A DNA stretch of 64,000 nt, taken from assembly GCA_013400155.1 (NCBI GenBank), contig VXBM01001899.1, positions 36,899-100,898 of the forward strand. The letters run 5' to 3'. Shown here piece after piece: positions 11,901 to 23,900 of the stretch. The number at the start of each line of letters is the position of its first letter. Positions within the stretch are counted from its first letter, which is position 1. Made by a program: the position numbers and the translations under genes. The stretch is from Helopsaltes ochotensis (taxonomy: Eukaryota; Chordata; Aves; Passeriformes; Locustellidae). The notes beneath the pieces were generated by a model that saw only the letters and a program-made list of their open reading frames with translations, was not told the DNA's origin and ran no database searches.

Positions 11901-14900
11901 AAAGAGGCATCTCAGACAGCAGCACAGGTTACAACAATGCAAGCAGTGCCTCAGCTTCAGGACTGACAGGAGGACAACAAACAAAAAGACAACAACAACA
12001 ACAAAAAAAAAAAAAAAAAAGTAAAGGAAAAAAAAAGAAGAGTTCAAGAGTTCAACTAACTTGTCCCGGCATCTGCGTGGGCACTTCCTGAGGAACACAG
12101 CTGGGCAGGGCAGAAGAAACAGCCACATGCTCCTCAAAGCTGTTGATGCGAGGTTTTTTGGTGGGCTCTGGGCTTGCTAGAGGGGTAACACTATTGCGTC
12201 TCATGAGCGGGTTAGGTCCCTTCTTTGCTTCCTAAATTAAAGTGAGACAAAGAAAAAAGAAGTAAATACAAAAAAAATATAGCAAAATGAAGAAAAAGGA
12301 AGAAGGTGACAGTTATAAAGGGAAAAAAAAAAAAGCAAGTTGCTTTGGTTTTCTTTTTTTTTTTTATCTTAAAGTGGACTCTGCTTTTCCCCAGTCACTG
12401 CCAATGAGCAAAGGATGCACTGAAAGGCTCTGGACACAAAAAAACCACCCCTGATACAAAATGCTTAAGATCACAGAAGGGGAGGGGAGAAAAAAAATGG
12501 CTCTGCACTCAGACATGAGACAGATTTTCTCCTCATCTGAGATTCAGCTGACAAAAAAAATGGTACCTACAGGTAGTTAAACAGACCCAGCAGCAATCAA
12601 GTCACGACTCTGCACCACACAGGTGCCCATTGGTCTCCTCCTCGAGGCTCGTCCCTCCACCCAGAGAGAGGAGTGAAAACAAGAAGAGGGAAGATGACTG
12701 ATCAAGAAGATTTGGGAGATGGGAGCAGAGCAGCCAGCAAGGGTCAGCACTGCGCCAAGCTCCAACTCAAGCAAGGAGGGAAGGTGGCAAAGCTGAGCAG
12801 GGGCACCCACAGCACTTGGCAACATGTCTCACCCCAAGGCCTTGCTGCCATCCCCAGAGAGGGTGGCAAAGCAGGGCATCAATGGCCCCATGCAGGGAGA
12901 AGGACTGGCTTCCTCCCTACAGCTGCAGGGAGGGACAGGAGGCTCAGGTGCTATCACCTGCCACAGGGAAAGCAAAGGAAAGTAGACTTGGGGCAAAAGG
13001 GGACAGCCACGATTGGTCAGCATCACTTTGGGCTTCACCACGAGTTGGAAATGTCCCAGCAGTTTGGGACATGGGTCCTGCCAGAGTCCCTGTGGCCCAC
13101 TCTGGGTGGCTGCCCAGCCCTGACACCGAGTTGGCATCCTCCTGCTCTGGCCTCTGAGCTCCAGTGGAGCACTTGGCAGACAGACCCAACCCTACAGGAA
13201 TTTTCTTCCACAGGAGGGGTCTCCTCCACAGAGCATCCCCAGTACTGCCACCTCCCATCCTGCAGAATGACAGAGAGCCATAGGCATACCAGGAAAAAGA
13301 CCCTCAGGGGCAGATGTAGAGCAAGCCCAGGCTCTGCCAGCCAACTGGGAGACCTGGGAGAAATCACCTTCTCCATCCACAGCTCCATTCCCTGCTCAGG
13401 CACAAGGGAATGACCGTGCAGGTGAAAGTCAGGGACCAGGGAGGAATTTTTCCCAGGTGAACACACCGGGAAGCAGGAACATGCAACAGTCCTTTTCCCT
13501 TGGAAAGCCGTCAACTGGCCACGACTTTGCAGAGCAAGAACACATCTGATGCTCTAAATCTTTCAGCAGCACTTCCAAGCACCCAGCTGAGCAATCTTCC
13601 CATGCCCACTCCAGGTGTTCCCACTGCCAGCTGACCACAGGGGACAGGAGGGGTACACCAAAGGACAGCTCCAGGGAAAAGCAACACTCACCTCTGGCCG
13701 ATCTCTGTGTGTGTTGACTGCTTCAATGTTCAGGGAGATGGATTCCACCCGGCAACCTACAGAAAGGGGCACAAAGAGACGGATCAGCAAGCCCAGCTGA
13801 TGGCACAAGATGTGCACAAGATGTTATCAAGTGTCCCACCATAGATCCCTGCTTTTCTCCCAGACAGCCCGGATTCAGGAGGAGGCACAAGCCAACCCTC
13901 CCTGGCATGTTTAGGAAAGTCTCACTCACCATAGGCTACCGGGGTCAGTTTCAACACAGTGTGCAAGGGACACTTCAGGTAGGGCATTTCATCTGCAGGG
14001 ACAGCAAAGCAGGAGGGTTATCCCACCTCCTCCCCAAAGGCAGACACCTTCATCCCACACCGAAGAGATGCACCCTCCAGGATGTGAACACCACCTCCCC
14101 CAGAGCTGTATCCATCATGCCTCCTCCAGCAAGGGCCAATCCTCTTCCTAGAGACAGGGAGCTCACCTGCACTCTTGTCCAGGAAGTATGCCAGAAGACA
14201 GCGCATGACAGCCTGGTGGCAGATGACAAGTATATTCTCTTGCCTCTCCAGCTCCATGATGACTGGCTCCAGGCGCTGCACCAGGTCCTGGTAGGACTGG
14301 GACAGAAAGGAGGAGAGATGAAACATGGACTCAATACAGTGAGCATCCCAAAGGAACAACAGTCCTTGTCCTGGTATGCCTCCTGATTTCATGCCTCTGA
14401 GTAAACCAACAAACTGCTGTAAACAAATAAAATCCTCATCCTCAGGCTACTCTGGAGCTTCTAATTCTTCTGTCAGAGAAGGAGTCATTCACATCTCAGT
14501 GAATCACAGCTCAGTCCTGGAGAATCAGTCAATCAAGCAAGCAACAAGGGCTTTGATGATAGAGCCTCTCCATCATCTTGATATTTGATTTTGTTCAGAA
14601 TTCCAAAGTTCTGAGAAGTCTGAAGCAACCTGAGAAACTCCAGGGTTTTGAAGTGCCTCAAAAAGCCATGACAGAAGGGCAGCCAGAAGGAGCCCCAAAC
14701 ACCCACAGTTAGTGTCTGATATCCCCACATACTCTTCTGTTAGATACAAGGTCATGAGGATGTCTCCAAAGATTTTTCTGAAATGCCTATGGGCATGACT
14801 TTCAATTTGGGGATAATTAGTTCAATTCACAGCCTAAAGTATCATCCAGAACTGCTGTCCATTCCCACCTCCTTGTGTCACACCCTGAAAGCAACTGCCA

Positions 14901-17900
14901 GGAATAGAGATATTACCATCAACCCTTAAGGAACGATACTGAGAACAAGGTGAAAATTACTTTTTTTGGAAATCAAAGGAAAGAAAATTGGGGCAGCACA
15001 AAACTGTGAGCAGATATAATAATGGGAGGTTGGACTAGAAATCTCCAGAGACCTTTCCCTACTAATTTGCTATAAAGTCAGTGGGGCTGTTTAAGTATAT
15101 TTCTTAGCGAAAGATCTTCATCTGCCAAGATTTCACCAGAGCTCAAGGCAGAGGTAAACATGAGCCTTGATCTCTTTTAATTCTTGGAGCTCCCACTGCT
15201 CCTCTGCTCAAGAGTAGAGGACAGAATGAGGAAGAAAAGGCCATATTTAAAGGGAAAGTCCTGTCTCTGAAGCTGCCCCTGCAGACCTACCTCCCCAGAA
15301 GGGTAACGGTAGTAATATTTATCCTGATCACGCAGAGCGAATTCCTCTGGATGTTGCTCCCTGATTTCATCATAGGTCATTTCTTCACACACCCCCTGCC
15401 AGGGCAGGACAACCACGAGGTTACTGGATATGCTCAAGTCAAACAGCATCAGCACAGCCACCAGACAAAACCTCACTTTCTCTTGTTAAGCAATAACGAG
15501 CCCCCACCCAGCTGTTCTGGCTGGGCAGATACTCACAGCATCAATTTCATTGAGTGCCTTCCACTGCTCATAGGGCAGCTGGAGAGCTTCTGCTGTTTGG
15601 ATTGTCCTCTTTAGCTGGCTGGTCCAAATTTTGAGGTCCTTCAGGTTCTGCTCTTCCACAAATTTGTTCAGTGCCATTGCAAACTGTGGGACATAGGGGA
15701 AAAAAAAAAAAAAGAGGTTGACTCCTGGTCATAGCTTCCCAATGGGCCTTCTTCCCTACCTCCCAGCAAGTGTTGCCTTCCACAGGCAGAAAGATCAGCC
15801 ATCTGCTCTGAGGAGAAGGGCAGCCAAACATTCCTTGATCCCCAAGAGCTACAGATGGACCTGACATCAAACGTGCATTTAACCCAAGGCACAGCATCTA
15901 CTACAGCCAGATCATTCCTGGAAGCCACAGGGGAATATTTTCCTTCTCCCTCACCTTCTTGCCCCTGTTGGAGAGGCCAGAGTCCCCTCCAATCCTCCCC
16001 TTGAGGTTGAACTCACTCTCCCCATGCCGACAGAGGTAAATGGTGCGGGGCTGGACATGAATGTTCATCAGGTAGTAAACAATCCTGCTCTGGATGTGAT
16101 CCTGAACCCTGTTGACCAGGAACCTCCGGCCAACGTCGATGACTTTGATGAGAGAAAGTTCCCTGAGGACAGATAGAGACATCACTCTCAAAAGCAGCCC
16201 TGTGAGTTATCCCTGTCCCTGTAATCACCCGGCTCAAAGGATTTCCTGCAGGCTATTTTCAGCAGGGAGCCAACAGGTAATGGGGGTTTCACAGAGAGCT
16301 GAATAGCAGCAGTGTGATCACCACCCCTCCTCTTGCAGCAGTGAAGAGGATTAAACAGGACTAAGAAGGAACATGCTCCTCCCCAGGACAGGGATCAGCA
16401 GGACTAGGATAATCCATGCAGGGCACACAGATGTGTTTGTGAGCAGTGGAGAGGCTGGGAGGTGCCTGCAGAGTCAGGCAGGAGAGCAAAACTCTTCCGA
16501 GGAAGAAAACAACCAGGCAGAAGCCACAGGGCTTGCTCAATCCTGGGGTTTGAGCCAAGCAGCCCCTTCCTTTAACTGCAAGCACTTCAACCACTCAAAT
16601 TCAAGTGCTTTCTCAAAGCCTTTGTATTTAGACCTGCAGAACAAGGTTGAAAACAGCTCATCTGAGCCCAGAAGAACCTGGGAAGGCATCAGTGTCCATT
16701 TCCCTGGCACAGGGCCTAGGGAAACCAGCATTTTCCTATAAAAAGCCTGAATTCAAGGGGAGGCCTCGCCATAAATCATTCTAGCACAGTCAGGTGTTTG
16801 AAGACAAAGTGAAATACAGATCCACCCTTCACTGCTCCTCTCCTGGGAGAGGGCAGGTGCTCAAGGCAGCTCAGAAGTCAGGCTCTCTTACCTGTCATAG
16901 TCATCAGGGTCGAGGGGCTGGTAGCTGGCTTGGTAACAATTGATCCTCTTCATGAAATCCTCCATGGCATCGGTGGAATTACAGTCCCGGTAATCTGGGC
17001 TGGACAATTTCACTTCCTGCAACAGAAAAAAAAACAAAACAACAAAACATGCCACAAGGAGAGGTTAGGAAGCTTTCCAAGCCAAACAACACTATCTGGA
17101 ATTTTGAAGTCCTGCCAAGATCCAGTGATTATCTGCTACTAAGTGATGACTGCTGTATAGTCATCACTCATCATAGGGCACAAAAGAAGCAAACTAGACC
17201 CAAAACCAAGCATAAGGTGGGAGAATTTAGTACAGACACTTATCAGTCCACTCCCATTCTCCCAAGAGTTGGGGTAGCACTTCACCACCCAACAGCAGGA
17301 AAACTGAGCTTCCTAAAGGCTAAAAAAAAAAACCCATCAGGTTCAAATTCAAGCTGAGAAAGGAAAGTGCACGAGCTTAGACAAGATGCTTATCCCAGCT
17401 CAGCAGAAGGACAATAGGATAGCAACATTCAGCCCCTTTCTCTGCAGTATTTGCTACAAGCTGTTGAGCTGAAAGACACTAGAAACAGGCAATGTGAATA
17501 ACCACAACCCTCACGGATTAAGTCCTTCCTGAACTAATCTAACAGGCTGTTTTCCCTGAAGATTTGGGTTTGAACAGCAGCATTACACATTGGGAACTTC
17601 ACAAGCAGTTCTGAAACCAACAGGATAACACAAGGGATCGACACATGAGGTAGCATCCCAGGCCTGGGGTGCATTTTCTGATCCCAGCACTAAGAGCACC
17701 ATTCATCTGCAGTTCTCTGTGGAGCAAAATCCCACGCTCAGCCAGGAGCTCAATTTCTTGCCCATCAAGCATTAGTTTCCATATAAAGGGATTAAAATCC
17801 TCAGGAAAAAAAAAATCCAGCTTGTGAAAAAAAAATAGCAAACTGAGCATTTTGTCAGAGAAAAGGCTGTGTGCAACCTCCCAAAAAGTTGGTCACTGGG

Positions 17901-20900
17901 ACAACAGCAGCTCCCAGCAGGAGCAAAAGAGATTCTTCAGCCTCAGCCCCTGGCTGGCAGCAAGACCTGCCTCCAGTGAAGGAAGCCATGCTGGCTGTCA
18001 CAAATCACCTTTTTATTTTCCATGTGCCTCAGCAGTTTCCAGGATTATCTGCTCCATGATCATCCCAAACACGGATGTAAGATTGAGCCTGTAGTCCCCC
18101 AGTTCTGTCAGGGCTTCGTCTTTCCTAACCCAATCCCTGGCAGCTCAGATAATCTCTGTATTCCTCTCAGACTGCCTGTCCTTGCTTCCATCCTCTCTCT
18201 GTAGGCTTCCTTTTTGTGTTTGAGTTTGTCCAGGAGCTCCTTGTTCATCCTGGCATTTTTGATGGATGCTCCTTTGCTGGGAATGTATCACAGCTGAACT
18301 TTGTGAAGATGATCCTTGAACATTAACCAGTTTTCTTGGGCCCCTCTTCCCTCATGGACTTTTTATCCCACAGTACTCCAGGCCAAAATCTGCTCTCCTG
18401 ACATCTCACTTCACAGCCACTGAAGCCCAGGCTGCCCTGGGGCTTCACATTCTTCACCAGCCCCTCCTTGTTGGTGACAACAAGGTGCAACACAAAAGAG
18501 CAAACAAGGAGAAGTGCTATCACTTTGAGAAGAAGTCATCAACATATTCCAGGAACCTCCTAGATTGCCAGAGCCATGCTGTGCTGTCCCTCCAGCAGAT
18601 ACCAGGGTGGTTGAAGCCCACCGTGAAGACCAGAGCTTGTGAAGGTGATGCCATTCCTAGCTCTCTATGGAGGGAAAGCAAGAGCCAGACACCTCCACCA
18701 GTTCCCCACTTACCATGACATTGGTGGCGACGACATTGGGATCATTGCAGACAGATTCGATGAAGAACACCTGGGAAGCAAAGCAAAGCTCAGCTGAAAG
18801 GTTTGTAACATCCAGACAGCTCCCTGCTCAACCCAACCTCCTCCCTGCTTGACCAGAGAGCTCTCCCTCTGCCCCACTCCCATTGTTTCCTTCCCCACAG
18901 CTTGGTACATGGAATGATGGAAGGGTTTCATATTTTTAATCAAACCCAGAAGTGAAATCTCCCTCACACAGGAGCATCATAAGGATAACACATAAGTAAA
19001 AGATGATACACCAACTCTACACTTCAGTGAACCTCACAAAGCAGGCATCAGCCCCATGGCACCGACCTTGAACCCATTCTCTTTGGCAAAGTTTAGAATC
19101 ATCCCTCTCCTCTCCCGCGTGGTATTGGTGGCATCAAAAACCTTTAAAGGCAAAAGATCTCAATCAACATCACAAGGGCCTGGTTTCCCAGTGAGCCCCT
19201 CCTCAGAGGGGGGACTGCAGAGGACTTTTGGGGCCAGCACAGCTGCCAAACTCCAGAACACAAATCTGGGAGCTCACCGCAATCTGCCCAGCCTCCTCCA
19301 TCAGGTACAGCTTCACATCCCTCAGGGCAGCCATGGCACATTGCCTGCAAAAGAGGGGACAGACGTGTGGCCCTGACGTCCTCTGGGTGTGGTGGTCAGC
19401 CTGAAGTCACCAACCCCATACAAGATTCAGTTTTGAGCTCTCAGAACCCTCCTTGAGCAGACAGGGAAAATTCCAACTCAGGGGAAATTCAGAGCCCAAC
19501 TTCTCTGTTCATACCCCCCCCCCAAACTGGGTAACTGTGCTGCCAGCCACGGGCTTCACCACCATGTGGGGTCAGGGCAGGAGGGAGTGCCCACACTCAC
19601 CTCCTGACTTTCATGGCCTCCTCATTGTCAGGCCGGAAGAAGTCATAGGAGCTGTAATGCTTCACGGCCTCACGGCGATACTCCCCAACATTGAAAACTA
19701 GGTGGGGAAAAGCAAAAAAAAAACCATCAAAATGAGGGACATGACTCAGTTGTGCAGCTTCTGCAGTTAAAGCAAGCTGGGGCCAAGTCATTGCATCCTC
19801 AGAGCAAAAGGCTCAGAGCATCCCTTGGTCTTCAAAGTGAAGGAGAACCTGGGCTGCAGCACGATGTGAAAACACAGATATTTGGCCTGTGGGCTCTTGG
19901 AAACATCCCCCACTACCTCCCATCTCCCAAAGCACTGATCTAGAGGAATTCTTGAGGACCAGACCTCCTGCAAGTCAGTGCAAGTCTTACCTTTTGTGGG
20001 GACACCAATCCAGTTGAGATAGCGAGTAAGCTTCTTGGAGATGTAGGTTTTGCCACGGGCTGGGAGGCCAACCATGACTATCACAGTGGGGGAATTGGCA
20101 AGCTGAGGCCCACAGGCTACAAGGAAAAAAAGAACAGGAGCTGTTAATCCTCCAGCTCATCCTGTAACAACCCTACAAGGCAGTCATTTTTATCTGGGCT
20201 CCTTCCAAGTCCTTCAGCAGTTGGAGGAAACCTGAAAGCCACAGCAAGAACATCCTGATGGCTACAAAATGGGCAAGGAGTCAGCAGCTGGCCCAGGCTC
20301 CTTGGAGAGCATCTGAGCCTTGGTTTCCTCATTTACAACCAAAATAAAAAATAATTTTAAAAACTTTAAAAATCAAGGCAAGCATAACTTCACATTCCAA
20401 TGGTTTGACCAGTTCCATGAAAAGCTCAAGGACAGCCAAGGACTTTGGACTTTGCTGTCCCTGCTGAAATACCAGGTCTGGTGCAAGATCTTCACCCACA
20501 GAAAGCATGTCCCAAAATCTTTGACTAGAGTTTTAGCTGATACACAACCAACTAACTGGATTTTCTAAAGAAAAACAAGGCAAGAAAACCACAGAACCAC
20601 CAGCATTTAAAAGCAGATATCCAAGTGATTTATCCCCTTTCTCCTCATAAACTCAAGCTGGGTTGTTGAAGTTTTTTGTTTGTTTGTGTTTGGTTTTTTG
20701 TTGTGTTTTGTTGTTGTTCTGGTGAAGGGTCCATGCCAAACAGCTGGAAAGAAAATCCAGAGGCAGCATCTGCAGGACAGATGGGACCCTGCAGGGGATT
20801 TCTCACCCACCTTTCCCATCCACCCGGTGAGCCCAAAGACCTCATAGGAAAGGAATGCAGGGAATGAGTGGCTGGTGGCAGAGCCATAAAAACCCAGCTT

Positions 20901-23900
20901 AATTACGGCCTGGGTGGAGAGCTCTGCCTGCCTGTCACAGCTGCCTGAAGGTTGGACCAGAGGCTCCCAGGGAGGGCTCCCAGGGTCTTTTTGTCAGTGT
21001 GGATCTGGAAGGGGCAAACAAACTGAGAGGTACCCACAGAACATGCAGGGTGCATGCAAAGTACTTCCCCTTCTAAGAATATAAATAAATCCAGCAGCTG
21101 AAGAAACCAAATTAAAGCCACAAGAGTTATGGCACTGGTACCCAGATGGCAGAGAAAAGCCACCTATCTTCTTAAGTTTCTCGCCAAAGCAAACTCAGCA
21201 GGCAAGAGATTAAAAACTACCTGAAGTGCATTTTCTCTTTTTTTTTTGTTTCATAAATTTCACATTCCCCAGGCTGGAGCTGCCCTCATACTCATTCCCT
21301 TTGTGCAACCTGTCGTCCCCCCTGCCCCAGTGCTGCATTTCAAAACCCTAGGGCAGCTCCCAAAGGTTTTGGCATCAAGTGCCAAATTTATGTGCTGGAG
21401 CTGTGCAACATACCCAGAAAAATAGTCTTCCCCTCCAACAATCTCACATCCTCATCCAAGCAATGAATGCAAGTCAGTTTTACACAAACCCCACACACTT
21501 ATTAGATAATGGGAGGAGGAGGAAAGAATAATACCTGAATAAGGAAACTCTTCCTTTCCCTACCTGCCAGTGGACAAAGGATCTCAAAGAGCAGAGCTAA
21601 GAGGATTTGGGGCCATTAAATACTACCCCAAGAATAAAGGGACAATGCTGGGCACTGTTCATGTCCCTGTGGCTCCAGACAGCTGTGACAGCCCCAGGGC
21701 TGGCACTGTGTGGGGAACACATCTCACCTCCAGTGGGTGCTGCAAGAGTTATACACCCCTAATTCAGGAACCTCCCCCCAGTTTTTGCTGCCCTTGGACA
21801 ATGAAACAGCACCTGGGAAGCACCTCCCAAAACCACCATGGCATCAGTGAGCAACTCTTCATCAGGAATCTGAGCCCAAACCAGAAGTCTCTGGGAAACT
21901 TTGCATCAGGGATGAAACAGAAGTCAGTGTTTTGCTCCCAGTCTTTCACAAAGGCCTCATTCATCATTTCTTTTCACCACTGCTGGGAAGCTATCAGGGA
22001 TTTCCATCCATATTCATTACTGCTTATCGACATCTAGTCAGGTAAGTCAAGGGCAGGGATGACTTTCAGGCTCAGTCAGAGGCTGTTTAGAAGGAACTCA
22101 TCCCTTTTGCTGTTTGCAAGGAAGTCAGCTTCACCAGTGGGAAAAAGAAGAGAAAAAAAGAAAAAAAAAAGCAGAAAAGGGAAGGAAATTTGCTTCTATT
22201 AAAAAGTCGGATAAAACAGCCACCACCCCACTTCAAGCATTTTTACTGTCTCCTCATTCCCACATGTTCTGTTAGTCCCACTCCCCTTTTTCCAGCTTTT
22301 TCCCCGCTGCAATTCCAACACCTTCCCTGATCCCGAACACGTGGAACCGCTATAGCCCCGACCCCTGCGAGCCGGGATGAACGCGCACATCCACGGCGTG
22401 TGTTCCCATACCCACCGAGCCCGAGGGACGGTAAAAAGCAGCCGGGGGATGGAGAGAGGCAGCGGCAGCCCCTTCCCTCCCGGAGCATCCTCCTCCCCTC
22501 GCCCGGCTCTGCCCAGCCCAGCGCCTTCGACGGCTCGGTTTTCCCAGCCCCCTACGTGAGAGACGTGCGGCGTGACAGCAATTTAATGATCGCCGTCAAA
22601 AGGCCAGCTTAAGGAGTCACTGCAGCCTCCCCTGGACCAGCCATCACACAATCGGACTCATTATTTCACACCCGGGGTGCGTCCTTGCAGAAGATGCTCC
22701 CGGAGATGCGCTCCCTCCCTGCAGGCATCCCACTGGACGTGGTCCCCATTATCCCTCCGCTCCCACCCCAGCTTTGTAGCTCTCGCTCTTTGTTGCTGCT
22801 GAGGAATTTAACAGCACCCCTCGCGTTTAAAATATCCTTGAGTTAAAAAAGAGTAAGCTAAAAAAAAGCCTAAAAACCCGCTTCTCGCAACGCATAGCGA
22901 ACGGCGTGGCTGGTTCCCACCCCAAGAAAAAATAATTAAGAAGCCACATTATGTTATTAATGTGCCCCTCCGTGCCTTAACGTATTAAATATATGAGTTT
23001 TTTTCTGCTACCAAGAGGCAGCTCTCTCTGACAAACCAGGTGAATGAAGTGGCAAAAACCCACTGCATGCACAAGGGACTTCTTTCAGAAGTGCCAGTCC
23101 TTGGGCAGAACCCAGCCACACAGACACTAAGCCAGGAGAGGTTTTACCCCGCTCCAAGCAAAGCCCCTTGGCTACCCAGATGCGCAGCCTGTTGCTGAAA
23201 TCCATTTCCTCGGCAGCTCCTGCTGCAGAGCTGCCCTTGCCAGGCACAGGCCGAGCATCCCAACATCTGCTCCCGGCTGCCTGACCCACAGCCACGGGCA
23301 ACAGCATCTGGCAAGTTCGTAGGATAGCTATATTTTTTTTTAATTATTATTAAGAAGGGAAAAGTTTCCAGCCAAGGTAAATAATCATCGAAGCGACATT
23401 AAACGCCTGATGAAGACAAGCATCGGAAAGACTGATGCATCCAAAGCCACTTCCATCCCTCGCCAGGCTGCGAGTGCCATCCCCTCCATCCCGGCTCCGT
23501 ACCCTCCTCGTTTAGAGTGAGGAGCCGCACGGCTGGCAGGTTGTCAGTGCAGCTGGTGGGTGACTGCTTTCTGAGCTCTCGGATTGGGTCATGATTTAAG
23601 GTTTATTTTACAGGAACACCGGGGTGACCCAAACGTTCTTCTATTCCGAGCTTCAGAGACAAGGGGAAACCACGGCAGAAGTTCCAGCACTAATTTCTGC
23701 TTTTCCCCTCCACCTGCCTCCTATCTCATCCCCACAGGGCTAAATGGTAAAGTGCACACGGCTGGTGTGTGGTTAGGGTTTTTTCCCCCTAAATCCATTG
23801 CCCTAATCTTCCCTCCCTCTCAAAAAAAAAAAAAAAAAAAAAATTAACACACTAATTGAACGGGCTTTGGAGCAACCCGGTCTAGTGGAAGGTGTCCTGT

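Larger units (their letters stand above)
8132..12060 (-). other. PFKFB3 terminal intron region containing the cassette exon
   Basis: Intron sequence between exon 14 and the last exon, split by the 23-nt cassette at 11009-11031. It holds the 52-nt poly(T), an A-rich CAA run near 11990-12020 and otherwise unique sequence. I see no other exon I can support, although mammals use further tail exons. Confidence 0.7.
12232..19990 (-). other. PFKFB3 introns between exons 14 and 2
   Basis: Short introns (about 80 bp to 1.7 kb) separate the exons listed. The 1.46-kb intron 12232-13691, the 0.99-kb intron 14297-15290 and the 0.73-kb intron 16163-16891 hold no recognisable gene. The 1.7-kb intron 17017-18713 carries an antisense CR1. 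Confidence 0.8.

Noticed and set aside
12673..13413. 246-codon plus-strand open frame, the longest in the window
   Set aside because: Lies wholly inside a PFKFB3 intron on the opposite strand, with no recognisable domain and low-complexity composition. Stop codons are scarce because the stretch is relatively G/C-rich.
13692..13756. Possibility that the gene is PFKFB4 because of the NTHRDRP sequence
   Set aside because: The next exon carries the PFKFB3-only tail (RRNSVTPLAS, KKPRINSFEEH). The MPFRK and PLLG exons and the RBM17 neighbour also fit PFKFB3.
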